25,480 nt of DNA from Calditrichota bacterium (GCA_024276455.1 JAJRXE010000133.1:1-25480); one strand, 5' to 3'; counted from the first letter of the stretch, positions 7,134 to 16,227 are shown. Translations and numbers: made by a program. Notes: generated from the letters alone by a model not told the origin.

Positions 7134-8957
7134 TTAAGATTGGGCGGCATTCTCGGGGGGAGTTTCGGCATTGGGCCCGGAAACATTCTTCTGCAGGGGA
7201 AGTTCGAACCAGAACAGGCTCCCTTTACCGGGTTCGCTTTCCACTCCAATCTGCCCGGAAAGAATTTCCACAATGTGTTTCACAATGGACAACCCCAGGC
7301 CGGTCCCGGCGGCATGCAGTTCCCGGGCCTCTTCTCCCCGGTAAAATCGCTCGAAAATATGCTCTTGTTCCCGGGGTAAAATACCGATTCCCTGATCTTC
7401 CACTTCCACCCGCAGTTTTTCGCCTCGAACGGACACCCGCACATGAATATTTCCCCCCGGTTTGCTGTAGTGCACCGCATTGCTCAACAAGTTCATCAGT
7501 AAGGCGTGCAATAAAAAGTCGGCTCCCAGTAACGCCACATTTTCCGAAACGTCAACCTCCCGATAATGTAACTGCAGCTGTTTCCCGGCGGTTAGAGGAC
7601 GAAAGTCTTCCACCACTTCCCGGAAAAGCGGTAACGGATTCAATAGCATAAGCTGCTCCACTTCCCGCCTTTCAATGCGGGACAGCTGGAGCAGGTCTCC
7701 AACCAGATTTTCGAGATGCTGGGTCTGCTTTACAATTTTTTCCAGAAATTTACGGCGAAGCTCTTCGTCCTCCACCCCACCCTGCAACGTTTCGGCGTAA
7801 CCGCGAATAGAGGTGAGGGGCGTTTTGAATTCGTGACTCACATTGGCCACAAAATTCCGGCGAATGATTTCCAGACGCTGCAGATGGGTAACATCCTGGA
7901 GGGTAATCAGAAAAATGCTTTCCTGGTTTCCCGATTGCCTTACCGGTAGAATCCGATATTCAATATACCGCCCGCTGTAATACTTAATCCTGCGTTTAAA
8001 CGGTTCTCGATTTTCTAAAAACCTTTCAATGTCCTGCACCAGCGGGGGAAATTCAATCCAATCGTAAAACGCCCTCCCGAGGCAATTAATGTTTGCCAAT
8101 CCCAATATTTTCAGGAACTTGCCATTATGGTAAATCAAACTCCCCCGGCGATTGAAAACCGCCACGCCCTCCTGTAGCGAATAAAGCACATCGTACAACT
8201 GGCGCGCTTCGGCTTCCAATTCCTCCCGTTTCTTCAACCAGCGGCGGCGAATGTCGTCGAACTGAACGGCCAGCTCGTTCCATTCTTCCTCGGGTTGAGG
8301 TCCCAGGGGGTCGAAGGCAGCGGAATTCTGCAACTGCGCCAGGCGGCCGCGCAGCGCACCCAATCCCCGCTGAAAAAAGCGCCAACTGAGCACAACGAAA
8401 AGAATCATTCCCGTTATTAAGAGCAGATTTATTCCGATTAACAACCAGATCAAACGGTGCAACTGTTGATCAAACTGATCTGCAAACATGGCGAACCGAA
8501 TCAGGCCCAGAATCTTACGATTTTCCCGCAGCGGCTCACAATAATAAATCAGACGTTTGCCAATGGTTGCGCTTCGCCGGATATCGAATCCCACATCGGT
8601 TTGCAGGGCTTGCTGCACCTCGGGCCGGTGGAGGTGATTTTCCACCTGCCCCAGGCGATCGAACGGGACGTCCGAATCGGCCAGCATCCGGCCGGTCAAA
8701 TCAATAAATGTGACACGCAATCCAGTAAGTTGCCGCACCCGAGAAGCCAGCGCTTGCAATTGAGATGATTTTTTCTCTTTAAACAGGGTCAGATCGAGCA
8801 ACTCTTTCGTGAGAGAAATGTTATGGTGCAAATGCCGCTGTACATCGGTAATCAAAAATGCTTTTACCTGCGAATAGGTCAACCAATCGATGGCGATTAA
8901 AAGGAATAGGGCGATGAGAACGCCCAGGAGACGAAATTTGACAGCCAATTTTTTCAT
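7134..8957 (-). CDS. phoR: Phosphate-regulon sensor histidine kinase PhoR
   Basis: A 607-residue inner-membrane kinase. It has membrane segment 1 near 10-30, an extracytoplasmic sensor of about 135 residues, and segment 2 near 168-192. A HAMP-like linker and a PAS domain (about 255-355) follow. The dimerisation/phosphoacceptor helix is NVSHEFKTPLTSIRGYAETL with His near 374, and the ATPase domain contains VEDQGIGI, FERFYRG and GTGLGLSIVKHIVE. The larger sensor domain resembles the PhoR/ResE type of Gram-positives and many other phyla, rather than the short-looped E. coli form. It lies 24 nt after phoB and at the end of pstSCAB-phoU-phoB, so PhoB is the partner and PhoU/Pst the likely input. 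The Shine-Dalgarno is weak (GGGGGA some 13 nt before the ATG), suggesting coupling to phoB. The name rests on kinase family plus context. Confidence 0.9.
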   Translation of the reverse strand: MKKLAVKFRLLGVLIALFLLIAIDWLTYSQVKAFLITDVQRHLHHNISLTKELLDLTLFKEKKSSQLQALASRVRQLTGLRVTFIDLTGRMLADSDVPFDRLGQVENHLHRPEVQQALQTDVGFDIRRSATIGKRLIYYCEPLRENRKILGLIRFAMFADQFDQQLHRLIWLLIGINLLLITGMILFVVLSWRFFQRGLGALRGRLAQLQNSAAFDPLGPQPEEEWNELAVQFDDIRRRWLKKREELEAEARQLYDVLYSLQEGVAVFNRRGSLIYHNGKFLKILGLANINCLGRAFYDWIEFPPLVQDIERFLENREPFKRRIKYYSGRYIEYRILPVRQSGNQESIFLITLQDVTHLQRLEIIRRNFVANVSHEFKTPLTSIRGYAETLQGGVEDEELRRKFLEKIVKQTQHLENLVGDLLQLSRIERREVEQLMLLNPLPLFREVVEDFRPLTAGKQLQLHYREVDVSENVALLGADFLLHALLMNLLSNAVHYSKPGGNIHVRVSVRGEKLRVEVEDQGIGILPREQEHIFERFYRGEEARELHAAGTGLGLSIVKHIVEILSGQIGVESEPGKGSLFWFELPLQKNVSGPNAETPPENAAQS

Positions 8958-8981
8958 AATAGTTGCGAAATCCCCCGGAAA

Positions 8982-9659
8982 TTATTCAATTTTAAAGCGG
9001 TACCCCACCCCTTTAACGGTTTCAATCAGCGCCGCAGCCGGCCCCAGCTTGTCCCGTAAGCGTTTAATGTGAACGTCCACGGTGCGAATTTCTCCGTAAT
9101 AATCCATGCCCCAGACCAGTTCCAGCAAATCGTCCCGGCTAAGAACCCGTCCCTTGCCCCGAACCAGCGTGACCAGCAGTTTGTACTCGGTGGGAGTAAG
9201 CTCCACTTCTGCTTCCTCCACCAGCACCCGATGTTGATTAAAGTTAATCTGAAATCCCGCCCGTTGAAAGACATCGTTGCTGGCCGGTTTTGCCCGGCGC
9301 AGCAGCGCTTTTACGCGGGCCAGCACTTCCCGAATACTGAATGGTTTGGTAATGTAATCGTCCGCCCCGATTTCGAAACCGATGATTTTGTCGATTTCCT
9401 GCGTCCGGGCGGTAAGCATCATGATTGGCAAATCGCGGGTACGGGCATTCTCCCGCAAATACTTGCAAATTTCAATGCCTGTTAAACCAGGGAGATTCAA
9501 ATCCAGGATGAGTAGATCGGGTGGTTCTGCTACGATTTTCTCGTAAGCCCGCTCGCCATGAGTCTCCAAGTTCACCCGGTACCCTTCATTCTCCAGGTTG
9601 AATTGGAGCAATTCCGCAATATCGCGGTCGTCTTCAACAATTAGAATGTGTCCCTTCAA
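8982..9659 (-). CDS. phoB: Phosphate-regulon response regulator PhoB (OmpR family)
   Basis: A 225-residue transcription factor. The receiver (about 1-118) has the acidic pair EDD at 9-11, phosphoacceptor Asp53 in LILDLNLPG, and the conserved TAR and KPF motifs. The winged-helix DNA-binding domain (about 128-225) has ELTPTEYKLL, LLELVWGMDYYGEIRTVDVH and IKRLRDKLG, ending VKGVGYRFKIE. It should bind Pho boxes such as those at 16210-16227 and 17598-17615 when phosphorylated by PhoR. The start is TTG at 9659. No in-frame ATG exists upstream before a stop, the receiver begins only three residues later, and AAGGTG lies about 7 nt before the TTG. It sits 35 nt after phoU. The paralogous name PhoP would also fit, but the locus makes PhoB the natural choice. 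Confidence 0.93.
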   Translation of the reverse strand: MKGHILIVEDDRDIAELLQFNLENEGYRVNLETHGERAYEKIVAEPPDLLILDLNLPGLTGIEICKYLRENARTRDLPIMMLTARTQEIDKIIGFEIGADDYITKPFSIREVLARVKALLRRAKPASNDVFQRAGFQINFNQHRVLVEEAEVELTPTEYKLLVTLVRGKGRVLSRDDLLELVWGMDYYGEIRTVDVHIKRLRDKLGPAAALIETVKGVGYRFKIE

Positions 9660-9694
9660 ACCCCTGCACCTTTACATTTAATCTCCCGACACCT

Positions 9695-10351
9695 CTAACC
9701 CAAACCGTGGCGAATAATTCGAGCCTCTTTCATAAAAATCACATCTTCGCTCAGATTGGTGGCCAGATCGGCAATTCGTTCCAGATCGCGCGCCACGGCA
9801 ATAAGCTCTACTCCCTGTTCAAATTTTTTCCCTTTTTCTTTCAATACCTGAATGATGTGATCGCGAATTTTGCGGTAAAGTTCATCCGCCTCGTCGTCTC
9901 GCACGCACACTTCCCGCGCAATTTCGGGATTTTGATTAATAAACGCATGGACGGAATCGTGCAACATGTTGCGAGCCAGTTTGCCCAGCCGGGGCAAATC
10001 TTCCAGGGGTTTCAGGTAAGGTTCCCCTGCCAGCGCCTGGGTGGTGCGGGCAATATTCACCGCATGATCGCCAATACGCTCCAGGTCGTTGTTCATTTTC
10101 AACGCCCCCACCAGGAATCGCAAATCCACCGCCACCGGCTGCTGGAGGGCAAAAATAGCCAGAATTTGCTCTTCAATACGTACTTCCATTAAATCTATTT
10201 TCTGATCGTGATCAATTACTTCCTGCGCCAGCTTTTTGTCCTGTTTCTCCAGGGCTTTCAGGCTTTTGTACAACGCGTCTTCCACCTCGTTTGCCATGAA
10301 AATCAAATCTTTCTTAATATTCTCCAGCATCTGGGAAAGTTTTTCTTTCAT
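9695..10351 (-). CDS. phoU: Phosphate-signalling protein PhoU
   Basis: A 218-residue cytoplasmic all-helical protein that links Pst transporter activity to PhoR and keeps the regulon off when phosphate is plentiful. It has the family's tandem three-helix bundles. Each contains the metal-binding signature: DLRFLVGALKMNNDLERIGDHAVNIA in the first half (given by its ends, DLRFLVG and ERIGDHAVNIA) and ELIAVARDLERIADLATNLSEDV in the second (ARDLERIADLATNL). Length matches the family. It is preceded by GGAAGG about 7 nt before the ATG. It lies 98 nt after pstB, the largest gap inside the cluster, and 35 nt before phoB. That gap shows no clear terminator or Pho box. Confidence 0.95.
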   Translation of the reverse strand: MKEKLSQMLENIKKDLIFMANEVEDALYKSLKALEKQDKKLAQEVIDHDQKIDLMEVRIEEQILAIFALQQPVAVDLRFLVGALKMNNDLERIGDHAVNIARTTQALAGEPYLKPLEDLPRLGKLARNMLHDSVHAFINQNPEIAREVCVRDDEADELYRKIRDHIIQVLKEKGKKFEQGVELIAVARDLERIADLATNLSEDVIFMKEARIIRHGLG

Positions 10352-10449
10352 TGGGACCTTCCGTTTTGTTCTGAATTAAGTCCTCTGTTTGCAAAATATA
10401 AGCATTTTTTCCTTCTTTGCACAGCAAAAAGCGCTCCCTGCTCCGGGGA

Positions 10450-11265
10450 TTAGCCGAAACGTCCGGTAATGTAATCTTCCGTCAATTTTTCATCCGGATT
10501 AGTGAAGAGCTTGCGGGTGGGATTAAATTCCACCAGCTCTCCCATCATCATGAAGGCGGTAAAATCCGAGACCCGGGCCGCCTGCTGCATGTTGTGGGTA
10601 ACAATCACGATGGTGTACTGGGTTTTTAACGTCTCGATGGTTTCTTCTATTTTTCCGGTGGAGATCGGGTCGAGGGCGGAGGCCGGTTCGTCCATGAGAA
10701 TGATTTCCGGTTTGTTGGCCAGCGCCCGGGCAATGCAAAGCCGCTGCTGTTGTCCGCCGGAGAGGTCCAGCGCGGAGGTTTTCAAGCGATCTTTCACTTC
10801 GCGCCACAAATCCGCCTGTTTCAGCGCCGAAACCACCAGTTCCTCCAACTCGCTGCGGTTGGTAATTCCATTCACCTTGGGACCAAATGCCACATTTTCC
10901 CAGATGGACATGGGAAAGGGATTCGATTTCTGAAAAACCATTCCCACCCGTTTCCGCAACTCTTCCAGGCGGAGGGAACGATTGTAAATGTTCTGACCGT
11001 CCAGCAGTACCTCCCCGGTCAGGTAAGTGCCGGGAATTAAATCGTTCATGCGGTTAAAACAGCGGAGCAGGGTCGATTTACCACAACCGGACGGTCCGAT
11101 CAGAGCGGTGACCTGCCGCTCGGGAATCTGCAGGTTAATATTTTTCAGGGCATGGTTCTGGTCAGAATAGTAAAAATTGAGATTGCGGGTCTCGATTACG
11201 ATTCGATTTTTAACCGGCAACTCATTTTTTTCTTTCCGGGTCATGCGGGACGTTGAAATCTCCAT
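10450..11265 (-). CDS. pstB: Phosphate ABC transporter ATP-binding protein PstB
   Basis: Energises high-affinity phosphate import at the cytoplasmic face of PstC/PstA. The 271-residue protein has Walker A GPSGCGKS at 57-64, a Q-loop in VGMVFQKSNPFPMSIWENVAFGP, the signature LSGGQQQRLCIARAL, Walker B EIILMDEPASALDP and the switch His in IVIVTHNMQQAARVSDFTAF. The combination RCFNRMNDL, FPMSIWENV and DLWREVKDRL is characteristic of PstB rather than other ATPases. It begins with ATG at 11265, with AAAGGA 8 nt upstream, and follows pstA by 18 nt. Two further in-frame starts downstream (Met8 and later) would give a shorter leader; the N-terminal 20 residues are not conserved in the family. Confidence 0.97.
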   Translation of the reverse strand: MEISTSRMTRKEKNELPVKNRIVIETRNLNFYYSDQNHALKNINLQIPERQVTALIGPSGCGKSTLLRCFNRMNDLIPGTYLTGEVLLDGQNIYNRSLRLEELRKRVGMVFQKSNPFPMSIWENVAFGPKVNGITNRSELEELVVSALKQADLWREVKDRLKTSALDLSGGQQQRLCIARALANKPEIILMDEPASALDPISTGKIEETIETLKTQYTIVIVTHNMQQAARVSDFTAFMMMGELVEFNPTRKLFTNPDEKLTEDYITGRFG

Positions 11266-11283
11266 CGGTCGAATCCTTTCCTC

Positions 11284-12915
11284 TTAAAACGCCGACGCTT
11301 TGTATTTCTTTTTCAGGCGATTGCGAATAAAAATCGCCAACAAATTCAAAAAAATCACGATTAAAATGAGCAGCAAGGCGGTGGTGTAAACCATCGGTTT
11401 GGCCGCTTCCACATTGGGGGACTGAAATCCCACATCGTAAATATGAAATCCGAGGTGCATGAATTTCCGATCCAGGTGCAGGAAGGGAAAAGTACCGTCG
11501 ATGGGCAAAGTGGGGGCCAATTTCACCACTCCGGTAATCATAAGGGGAGCCACCTCGCCGGCGCCGCGACTAATGGCCAAAATTAACCCGGTGAGGATTC
11601 CCGGCATGGCGTTGGGCAAAACAATCTGGCGAATCATCTGCCAGCGCGTAGCCCCCAGCGCCAGCGCCCCTTCTTTGTTCGCCCGGGGAACCGCCAGAAT
11701 CCCCTCCTCAGTAGCCACCACCACCACCGGCAAGGTAAGCAGCGCCAGGGTTAAGGAAGCCCACAAAATTCCCCCGGTGCCCAGGGTGGGTTCGGGCAAT
11801 TTGTCGCTGAAAAACAGTTGGTCCAGCGACCCGCCCACCACGTAAATAAAAAATCCCAGGCCAAAGATTCCGAACACAATGGACGGCACTCCGGCCAGAT
11901 TATTGACCGAGAGACGAATCAGGCGAACCACTACACCCTGTTTGGCGTATTCGTTCAAATAAATGGCCGCCAGCACGCCAAACGGTACCACGGCAATGGA
12001 CATAAGCAACACCATCATCACCGTCCCGAAAATGGCCGGGAATACTCCTCCCTCGGTATTCGACTCCCGGGGAGCGGCGGTGAGAAACTCCCCCAATTTA
12101 CTGAAATACAGTTGAATTTTTTGCCAACGGGACATCCGATTCGGCTGGTAAAAACGCACCACATCGGCTAACAGGATTGTCCTGGTCTCTCCCGAAGCCG
12201 CTTGCACCTGCAGAAAGATTTTTTGTTTCTCCTGATTTAACTGCAGCAGTTGTTCATTTAAGCGGCGGTATTTTTCGGCGATGCGGCGTTTCAGGTTCTC
12301 TTCTTCCCGCTCCAAACGCTGTATTTTCTGAACCACCCGGGGTTGCCCCGCCTCATCGCTGATTTTCAGCAAAGACAGTTCCCGCTGTAAACGGTTGAGG
12401 GGCGCCGTCAGTTCGTTCAGGGCTTTTTGTTTCGCTTCAATTTTTTTCTCCAGACGATGGGCAATCTTTAAGGCCTCCCGAGCATGACGCTCCACCTCGT
12501 CCCGGTAAATCTGTTCTCCCACCTGCAGGGAACGCATCATCCCGTAAAAATTGCCGTATTCCAGGCGCTCGAACACCGTGGCAGCCGGGGGATGTTCCCT
12601 CCGAACAACATCTTTCTCCTCCACCCAGGTAAAATCAAGTCCGTAAAGGTCGCGGTTTCCAATTTTTAACTGAATTTTGTGATCCGTTTTGATTGTCCCA
12701 TCAGGCTGTTTCTCCGACACAGTTTCCGTCTCCCAGACCTCGCCCAGATAGCGGGTACCATCTTTCAGCTCCACCAGTAACACCTGACGCGGCCAGAAAA
12801 AACCGAGACCTCTGACCATGATGAGGCCGACAATGAAAGCCACCATGGCCAGGGAAATAAAAAGTCCCAAAGAAGTGAGCAAGATGTAAGGATCGTCTTT
12901 AAATTTTCGCATCAT
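11284..12915 (-). CDS. pstA: Phosphate ABC transporter permease PstA, long form
   Basis: Inner-membrane subunit of the phosphate importer. At 543 residues it is much longer than the roughly 280-300-residue PstA of E. coli, and comparable to the long PstA found in pseudomonads. After a first membrane segment (about 10-35) comes an extracytoplasmic insertion of about 240 residues. It includes a strand-rich part and a Lys/Glu/Leu-rich coiled coil near 140-232 (for example RLEREEENLKRRIAEKYRRL). The permease domain follows from about 285 to 540, with AGVPSIVFGIFGLG and the EAA-loop segment EGALALGATRWQMIRQIVLPNAMPGI that contacts PstB. It starts 2 nt after the pstC stop with no clear Shine-Dalgarno, so it is probably translated by coupling. 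MM at the start leaves the exact first codon open by one residue. Confidence 0.93.
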   Translation of the reverse strand: MMRKFKDDPYILLTSLGLFISLAMVAFIVGLIMVRGLGFFWPRQVLLVELKDGTRYLGEVWETETVSEKQPDGTIKTDHKIQLKIGNRDLYGLDFTWVEEKDVVRREHPPAATVFERLEYGNFYGMMRSLQVGEQIYRDEVERHAREALKIAHRLEKKIEAKQKALNELTAPLNRLQRELSLLKISDEAGQPRVVQKIQRLEREEENLKRRIAEKYRRLNEQLLQLNQEKQKIFLQVQAASGETRTILLADVVRFYQPNRMSRWQKIQLYFSKLGEFLTAAPRESNTEGGVFPAIFGTVMMVLLMSIAVVPFGVLAAIYLNEYAKQGVVVRLIRLSVNNLAGVPSIVFGIFGLGFFIYVVGGSLDQLFFSDKLPEPTLGTGGILWASLTLALLTLPVVVVATEEGILAVPRANKEGALALGATRWQMIRQIVLPNAMPGILTGLILAISRGAGEVAPLMITGVVKLAPTLPIDGTFPFLHLDRKFMHLGFHIYDVGFQSPNVEAAKPMVYTTALLLILIVIFLNLLAIFIRNRLKKKYKASAF

Positions 12916-12917
12916 GG

Positions 12918-15137
12918 TTAAAACCGGGCGTATTTTTTTCTTAGTTTGTCTCCCACCAGGGAGGCCAGGGTATTAACGATAAAGGTAAACAGAAACAACA
13001 ACAAAGCGGTTAAAAAGAGCACCCGATAAAGCGTACCGCCCACCGGCGCTTCCGGAATTTCTACCGCAATGCAGGCACTCATGGCCCGAAAGCCGTTGAA
13101 CGGGCTTAAATCCAGAATGGGGGTATTGCCGGTGGCCATGAGCACGATCATGGTTTCGCCAATGGCGCGGCCAAAACCAAGCATGACGCCGGCAAAAATC
13201 CCTCCGGCTGCGGCCGGTAAAACCACCCGCCGAACAGTTTGCCAACGCGACGCTCCTAACGCCAGCGCCGCCGAACTCAGCGATTTGGGAACGTTGCTCA
13301 GGGCGTCTTCTGCAATGGTGAAAATAATCGGAATGACCGCAAAACCCAGCGCAAAACCTACCACCAGACTGTTACGCTGATCGTACACCACTCCCCAGTG
13401 GGTGTACAACCATTGTTTCAAATCGCCCGCAAAAAAAGTCTCTCGCACCGGAAAGGCCAGCAGGTCGGCCACCGAAAAGGCGGCCAGAACCACCAGCAAC
13501 ACGAAGCCCAACTCCACCCCACGCGGGAAGCGGGTTCGGGTTTCTTCGGGAATTTGTTTCCAGATGACCACCCCCACGAGGAAAACCACCGGCAAGGCAA
13601 CGCTAAAAATGAGAAATTGTACCAGGTGTTTCTCGAACAACGGCGCGAAGTACAAACCGGCCAGAAAGCCAATGACCACACTGGGAAATGCCGCCAGAAT
13701 TTCCACAATGGGTTTGACAATTCGCGACATCCATTGAGGGGCAAATTGCGACACGTAAATAGCAGCCAGGATCGCCAGAGGCACCGAGAAGAACATGGCA
13801 TAGAGGGTTCCTTTAAAGGTTCCGAAAATCAGCGGTACCAGGCTCAGCTTGGGTTCGAATTCATCGCTGCCGCCGGTGGATTGCCAGACGAATGCGGGCT
13901 TCTGGTATCCTTCGTACCATACCTTACCGAACAAAGTGTGCAAAGTCGTCTCCGGATGGGGATTGTCCAGCCGGAACACGCCCAGGCGGTGTCGGGAATC
14001 CGCCGCCACGATCCCGTTGGATTTTGGTGCAAAAGCAACCGCTTGCAACGGGTAATCGGAAGGAAGAAACTCCAACTGGGTGGCGTCGGTGGTGGCGTAA
14101 TTTAAATGCGCTTCCCCTTTGGAATCCACGGTCAGAAAATTGCGATTCCGCGGCGAAGCAGCGATCAAAGTCACCGGATTGCGGTGCGGTTTGAACCGAC
14201 GAATCAAGGTAAATTTGGTTTTCTGCAACGGATTTTTGGTGGGGAACCATTCGCTCACTTCGCCTTGCGCATCGCCCACCACAATCGCGTTGTTTCCCAG
14301 CAAATACGACACCGCTGTAATAGCCACCCCGGATGCCCGCCAGTGATCCACTAATACCACTTCTTCCGGATCCAAAAGGTCGAACCAGAATAAATCCCCC
14401 TGCTCAGAGGCCACAATCAGCGTCTCCCCGGAATAGTTCATGGTCAGGGTGGTAATGGGAAGGTTCCCAAGCTGCTCGGATAAATCGTAGCGGTAGGTTG
14501 TTTCCTCTTCCGGGTCGTAAATTCGCAAAAACAGGTGTCCGGCGTGGTTAACCCAGGCCAGCAACTCCAGGCCGTCCTCGGTTCTGCGGAAACTGACTTT
14601 CTCGATGTGGGCAGGCAGTGAATCGCCGGGTGTTTCGGCCTGAAAGGTTTGTTCAACGCTTAAAGAGGGAACAATTCGCCGCACACTCCCTTCAAACCGA
14701 GGTTGCAAATGGATTTCCCCAATCAGAATGCGCCCTTTGTCCGTACCGGCCGCAAAAACATCCCGGAGCAGCGAGCCCCGGTCGGCAGAAAATATCTTTT
14801 CACCCGGTTCCAGAGGCAAAGAGTCACGCAACAGGATGTGGCGGTCTTTCATACGCAGGAATTCCACTTCCCCGTGCTGATCCAGAAAATAAACCACCTC
14901 CTGATACTGATCCACCCCCACCAACAGGATCTGGTCGGAGCGGTCGCCGGGTGTCCAGCTGAACCATTCTTTAATTTTTGCCCCAAAAGAGAGGGGCAAA
15001 CTCTGGTAAAAAAGAAAAAACAGGATGGCGGCAATGCTAATAATCACGCCGTAACCGCCCAGGGCAATAATTCGGCGGGCGACCCGGTCGCGCCGCTCGA
15101 ATTTTCGGCGAATATCGGTGGACCGTTTTCTCTTCAT
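12918..15137 (-). CDS. pstC: Phosphate ABC transporter permease PstC, long form with large extracytoplasmic domain
   Basis: 739 residues, about twice the E. coli protein. A basic N-terminus and a first membrane segment (about 22-48) are followed by an extracytoplasmic domain of about 375 residues (about 50-425). It has repeated beta-strand units of propeller type, such as GETLIVASEQGDLFWFDLL and NAIVVGDAQGEVSEWF. The conserved entry LVPLIFGTFKGTLYAMFFSV then leads into the permease domain, with VEILAAFPSVVIGFLAGLYF and the EAA-type loop LSSAALALGASRWQTVRRVV. It belongs to the long-PstC type known from gammaproteobacteria. Partnered with a long PstA in the same operon, the two extra domains may work together outside the membrane, an inference from co-occurrence. 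It starts 44 nt after pstS; the only Shine-Dalgarno-like sequence is a weak GGATGGG. Confidence 0.93.
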   Translation of the reverse strand: MKRKRSTDIRRKFERRDRVARRIIALGGYGVIISIAAILFFLFYQSLPLSFGAKIKEWFSWTPGDRSDQILLVGVDQYQEVVYFLDQHGEVEFLRMKDRHILLRDSLPLEPGEKIFSADRGSLLRDVFAAGTDKGRILIGEIHLQPRFEGSVRRIVPSLSVEQTFQAETPGDSLPAHIEKVSFRRTEDGLELLAWVNHAGHLFLRIYDPEEETTYRYDLSEQLGNLPITTLTMNYSGETLIVASEQGDLFWFDLLDPEEVVLVDHWRASGVAITAVSYLLGNNAIVVGDAQGEVSEWFPTKNPLQKTKFTLIRRFKPHRNPVTLIAASPRNRNFLTVDSKGEAHLNYATTDATQLEFLPSDYPLQAVAFAPKSNGIVAADSRHRLGVFRLDNPHPETTLHTLFGKVWYEGYQKPAFVWQSTGGSDEFEPKLSLVPLIFGTFKGTLYAMFFSVPLAILAAIYVSQFAPQWMSRIVKPIVEILAAFPSVVIGFLAGLYFAPLFEKHLVQFLIFSVALPVVFLVGVVIWKQIPEETRTRFPRGVELGFVLLVVLAAFSVADLLAFPVRETFFAGDLKQWLYTHWGVVYDQRNSLVVGFALGFAVIPIIFTIAEDALSNVPKSLSSAALALGASRWQTVRRVVLPAAAGGIFAGVMLGFGRAIGETMIVLMATGNTPILDLSPFNGFRAMSACIAVEIPEAPVGGTLYRVLFLTALLLFLFTFIVNTLASLVGDKLRKKYARF

Positions 15138-15181
15138 GGTGTACCCATCCGTTAAAGGTCAATTTCGCCCCGTCTAGCTCC

Positions 15182-16162
15182 TCACTGAAGCTTTTTCAAC
15201 TCTTTCATTACCACCTCGTAAGGCAGCGGCAAATACCCGTCTTTGACCACCACCTGCTGCCCTTCGTAACTCAACACAAATTTAATAAACTCTTTAACCA
15301 GCGGATCCAGCGGTTTGTTGGGCACTTTTACAATGTTGATGTACAAATAACGAGAAAGAGGGTATTTCTTTTTGATGACATTCTGATAGGACCCGTCAAA
15401 ACAGGGACCGCCTTTTTTCTTGGAGAGCTTCAGGATTTTGACTCCGGAGGTGCGGTAACCGATGCCGCTGTAACCGATGCCAAATTTGTCACGGGTAATG
15501 CCCTGCACCACCGAGGCGGATCCCGGCTGCTCTTTGACCGTGTATTTGAAATCCCCTTTTTTCAATACATGGTCTTTAAAAAATCCGTAGGTCCCGGAAG
15601 CGGAATTCCGACCGTAAATACTGATGGGCTTGTTTGCCCACACCCCGGTCAAACCAAGTTGTCCCCAGGTCCGAATATCTTCCGGATAACGCCGTTTGCG
15701 GGTCCTGGAAAAAATGGCGTCCGCTTCCTCCAGGCTCAGGCAATTCAGCGGATTATCTTTATTGACAAAAATGGCCAGGGCGTCCAGTGCGGTGCGAATG
15801 GCGGTAGGCTTAAACCCGTATTTGGCTTCGAACGCGTCGATTTCTTTCGATTTCATTTTGCGGGACATGGGACCAAACTGGGCGGTTCCTTCAATTAACG
15901 CCGGCGGCGCGGTGGAAGACCCTTTGCCTTCGATCTGAACGTTTACCGAGGGGTAGTATTTCTTAAATCCCTCCAGCCACAGTGCCATGAGATTGTTCAT
16001 GGTGTCCGAACCGATGCTGTTAGCGTTGCCGCTTATCCCGCTCACTTTTTTGTAGTGAGGGATTCGGGGGTCCACCTTAACCACCTGGGCAAATGCGCCA
16101 CTCGTCAATACACCTGCCAGCACGGTTAAAATTACGATGGCAAAATATTTTTTTAACTTCAT
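15182..16162 (-). CDS. pstS: Periplasmic phosphate-binding protein PstS
   Basis: Captures phosphate in the periplasm and delivers it to PstC/PstA. The 326-residue protein has a cleavable signal peptide (basic MKLKK, a hydrophobic core, then GAFAQ with likely cleavage after AFA near residue 25). The mature part shows the phosphate-binding segments GSDTMNNLMALWLEGF, IEGKGSSTAPPALIEGTAQFG and GRNSASGTYGFF, typical of class-I-type PstS with the Thr/Ser/Gly anion cradle. A strong AAGGAG lies about 7 nt before the ATG. It is the first gene of pstSCAB-phoU-phoB-phoR. The upstream Pho-box-like promoter at 16194-16227 predicts induction by phosphate starvation. It ends 44 nt before pstC with no recognisable terminator. 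Confidence 0.96.
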   Translation of the reverse strand: MKLKKYFAIVILTVLAGVLTSGAFAQVVKVDPRIPHYKKVSGISGNANSIGSDTMNNLMALWLEGFKKYYPSVNVQIEGKGSSTAPPALIEGTAQFGPMSRKMKSKEIDAFEAKYGFKPTAIRTALDALAIFVNKDNPLNCLSLEEADAIFSRTRKRRYPEDIRTWGQLGLTGVWANKPISIYGRNSASGTYGFFKDHVLKKGDFKYTVKEQPGSASVVQGITRDKFGIGYSGIGYRTSGVKILKLSKKKGGPCFDGSYQNVIKKKYPLSRYLYINIVKVPNKPLDPLVKEFIKFVLSYEGQQVVVKDGYLPLPYEVVMKELKKLQ

Positions 16163-16193
16163 TTTTTTCTCCTTTTCGTTCCTGAAGGCGGCT

Positions 16194-16227
16194 ATTTTAA
16201 CGCCCCAATATTACAATTCTGTTACAA
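16194..16227 (-). promoter_or_regulatory. Pho box and -10 element of the pstS promoter
   Basis: On the minus strand TTGTAAC-AGAA-TTGTAAT occupies 16210-16227: two near-identical heptamers 4 bp apart, the 7+4+7 layout (11-bp period) of the E. coli Pho box CTGTCAT-N4-CTGTCAC. Exactly 10 nt downstream is TAAAAT (16194-16199), the placement expected when the Pho box replaces the -35 element. The pstS ATG is about 30 nt further on. Sequence and geometry were read directly; PhoB binding is inferred. Confidence 0.8.

Noticed and set aside
6998..7651. Plus-strand open frame of 217 codons opposite the end of phoR
   Set aside because: It covers the well-conserved ATPase domain of phoR on the other strand, and its own product looks like no protein family.
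7134..8957. Naming the kinase ResE or WalK instead of PhoR
   Set aside because: The domain order fits all three, but the position after pstSCAB-phoU-phoB decides for PhoR.
13398..14105. Plus-strand open frame of 235 codons opposite pstC
   Set aside because: It lies wholly inside a certain gene on the other strand, and its translation is low-complexity Gln/His/Arg-rich with no recognisable domain.
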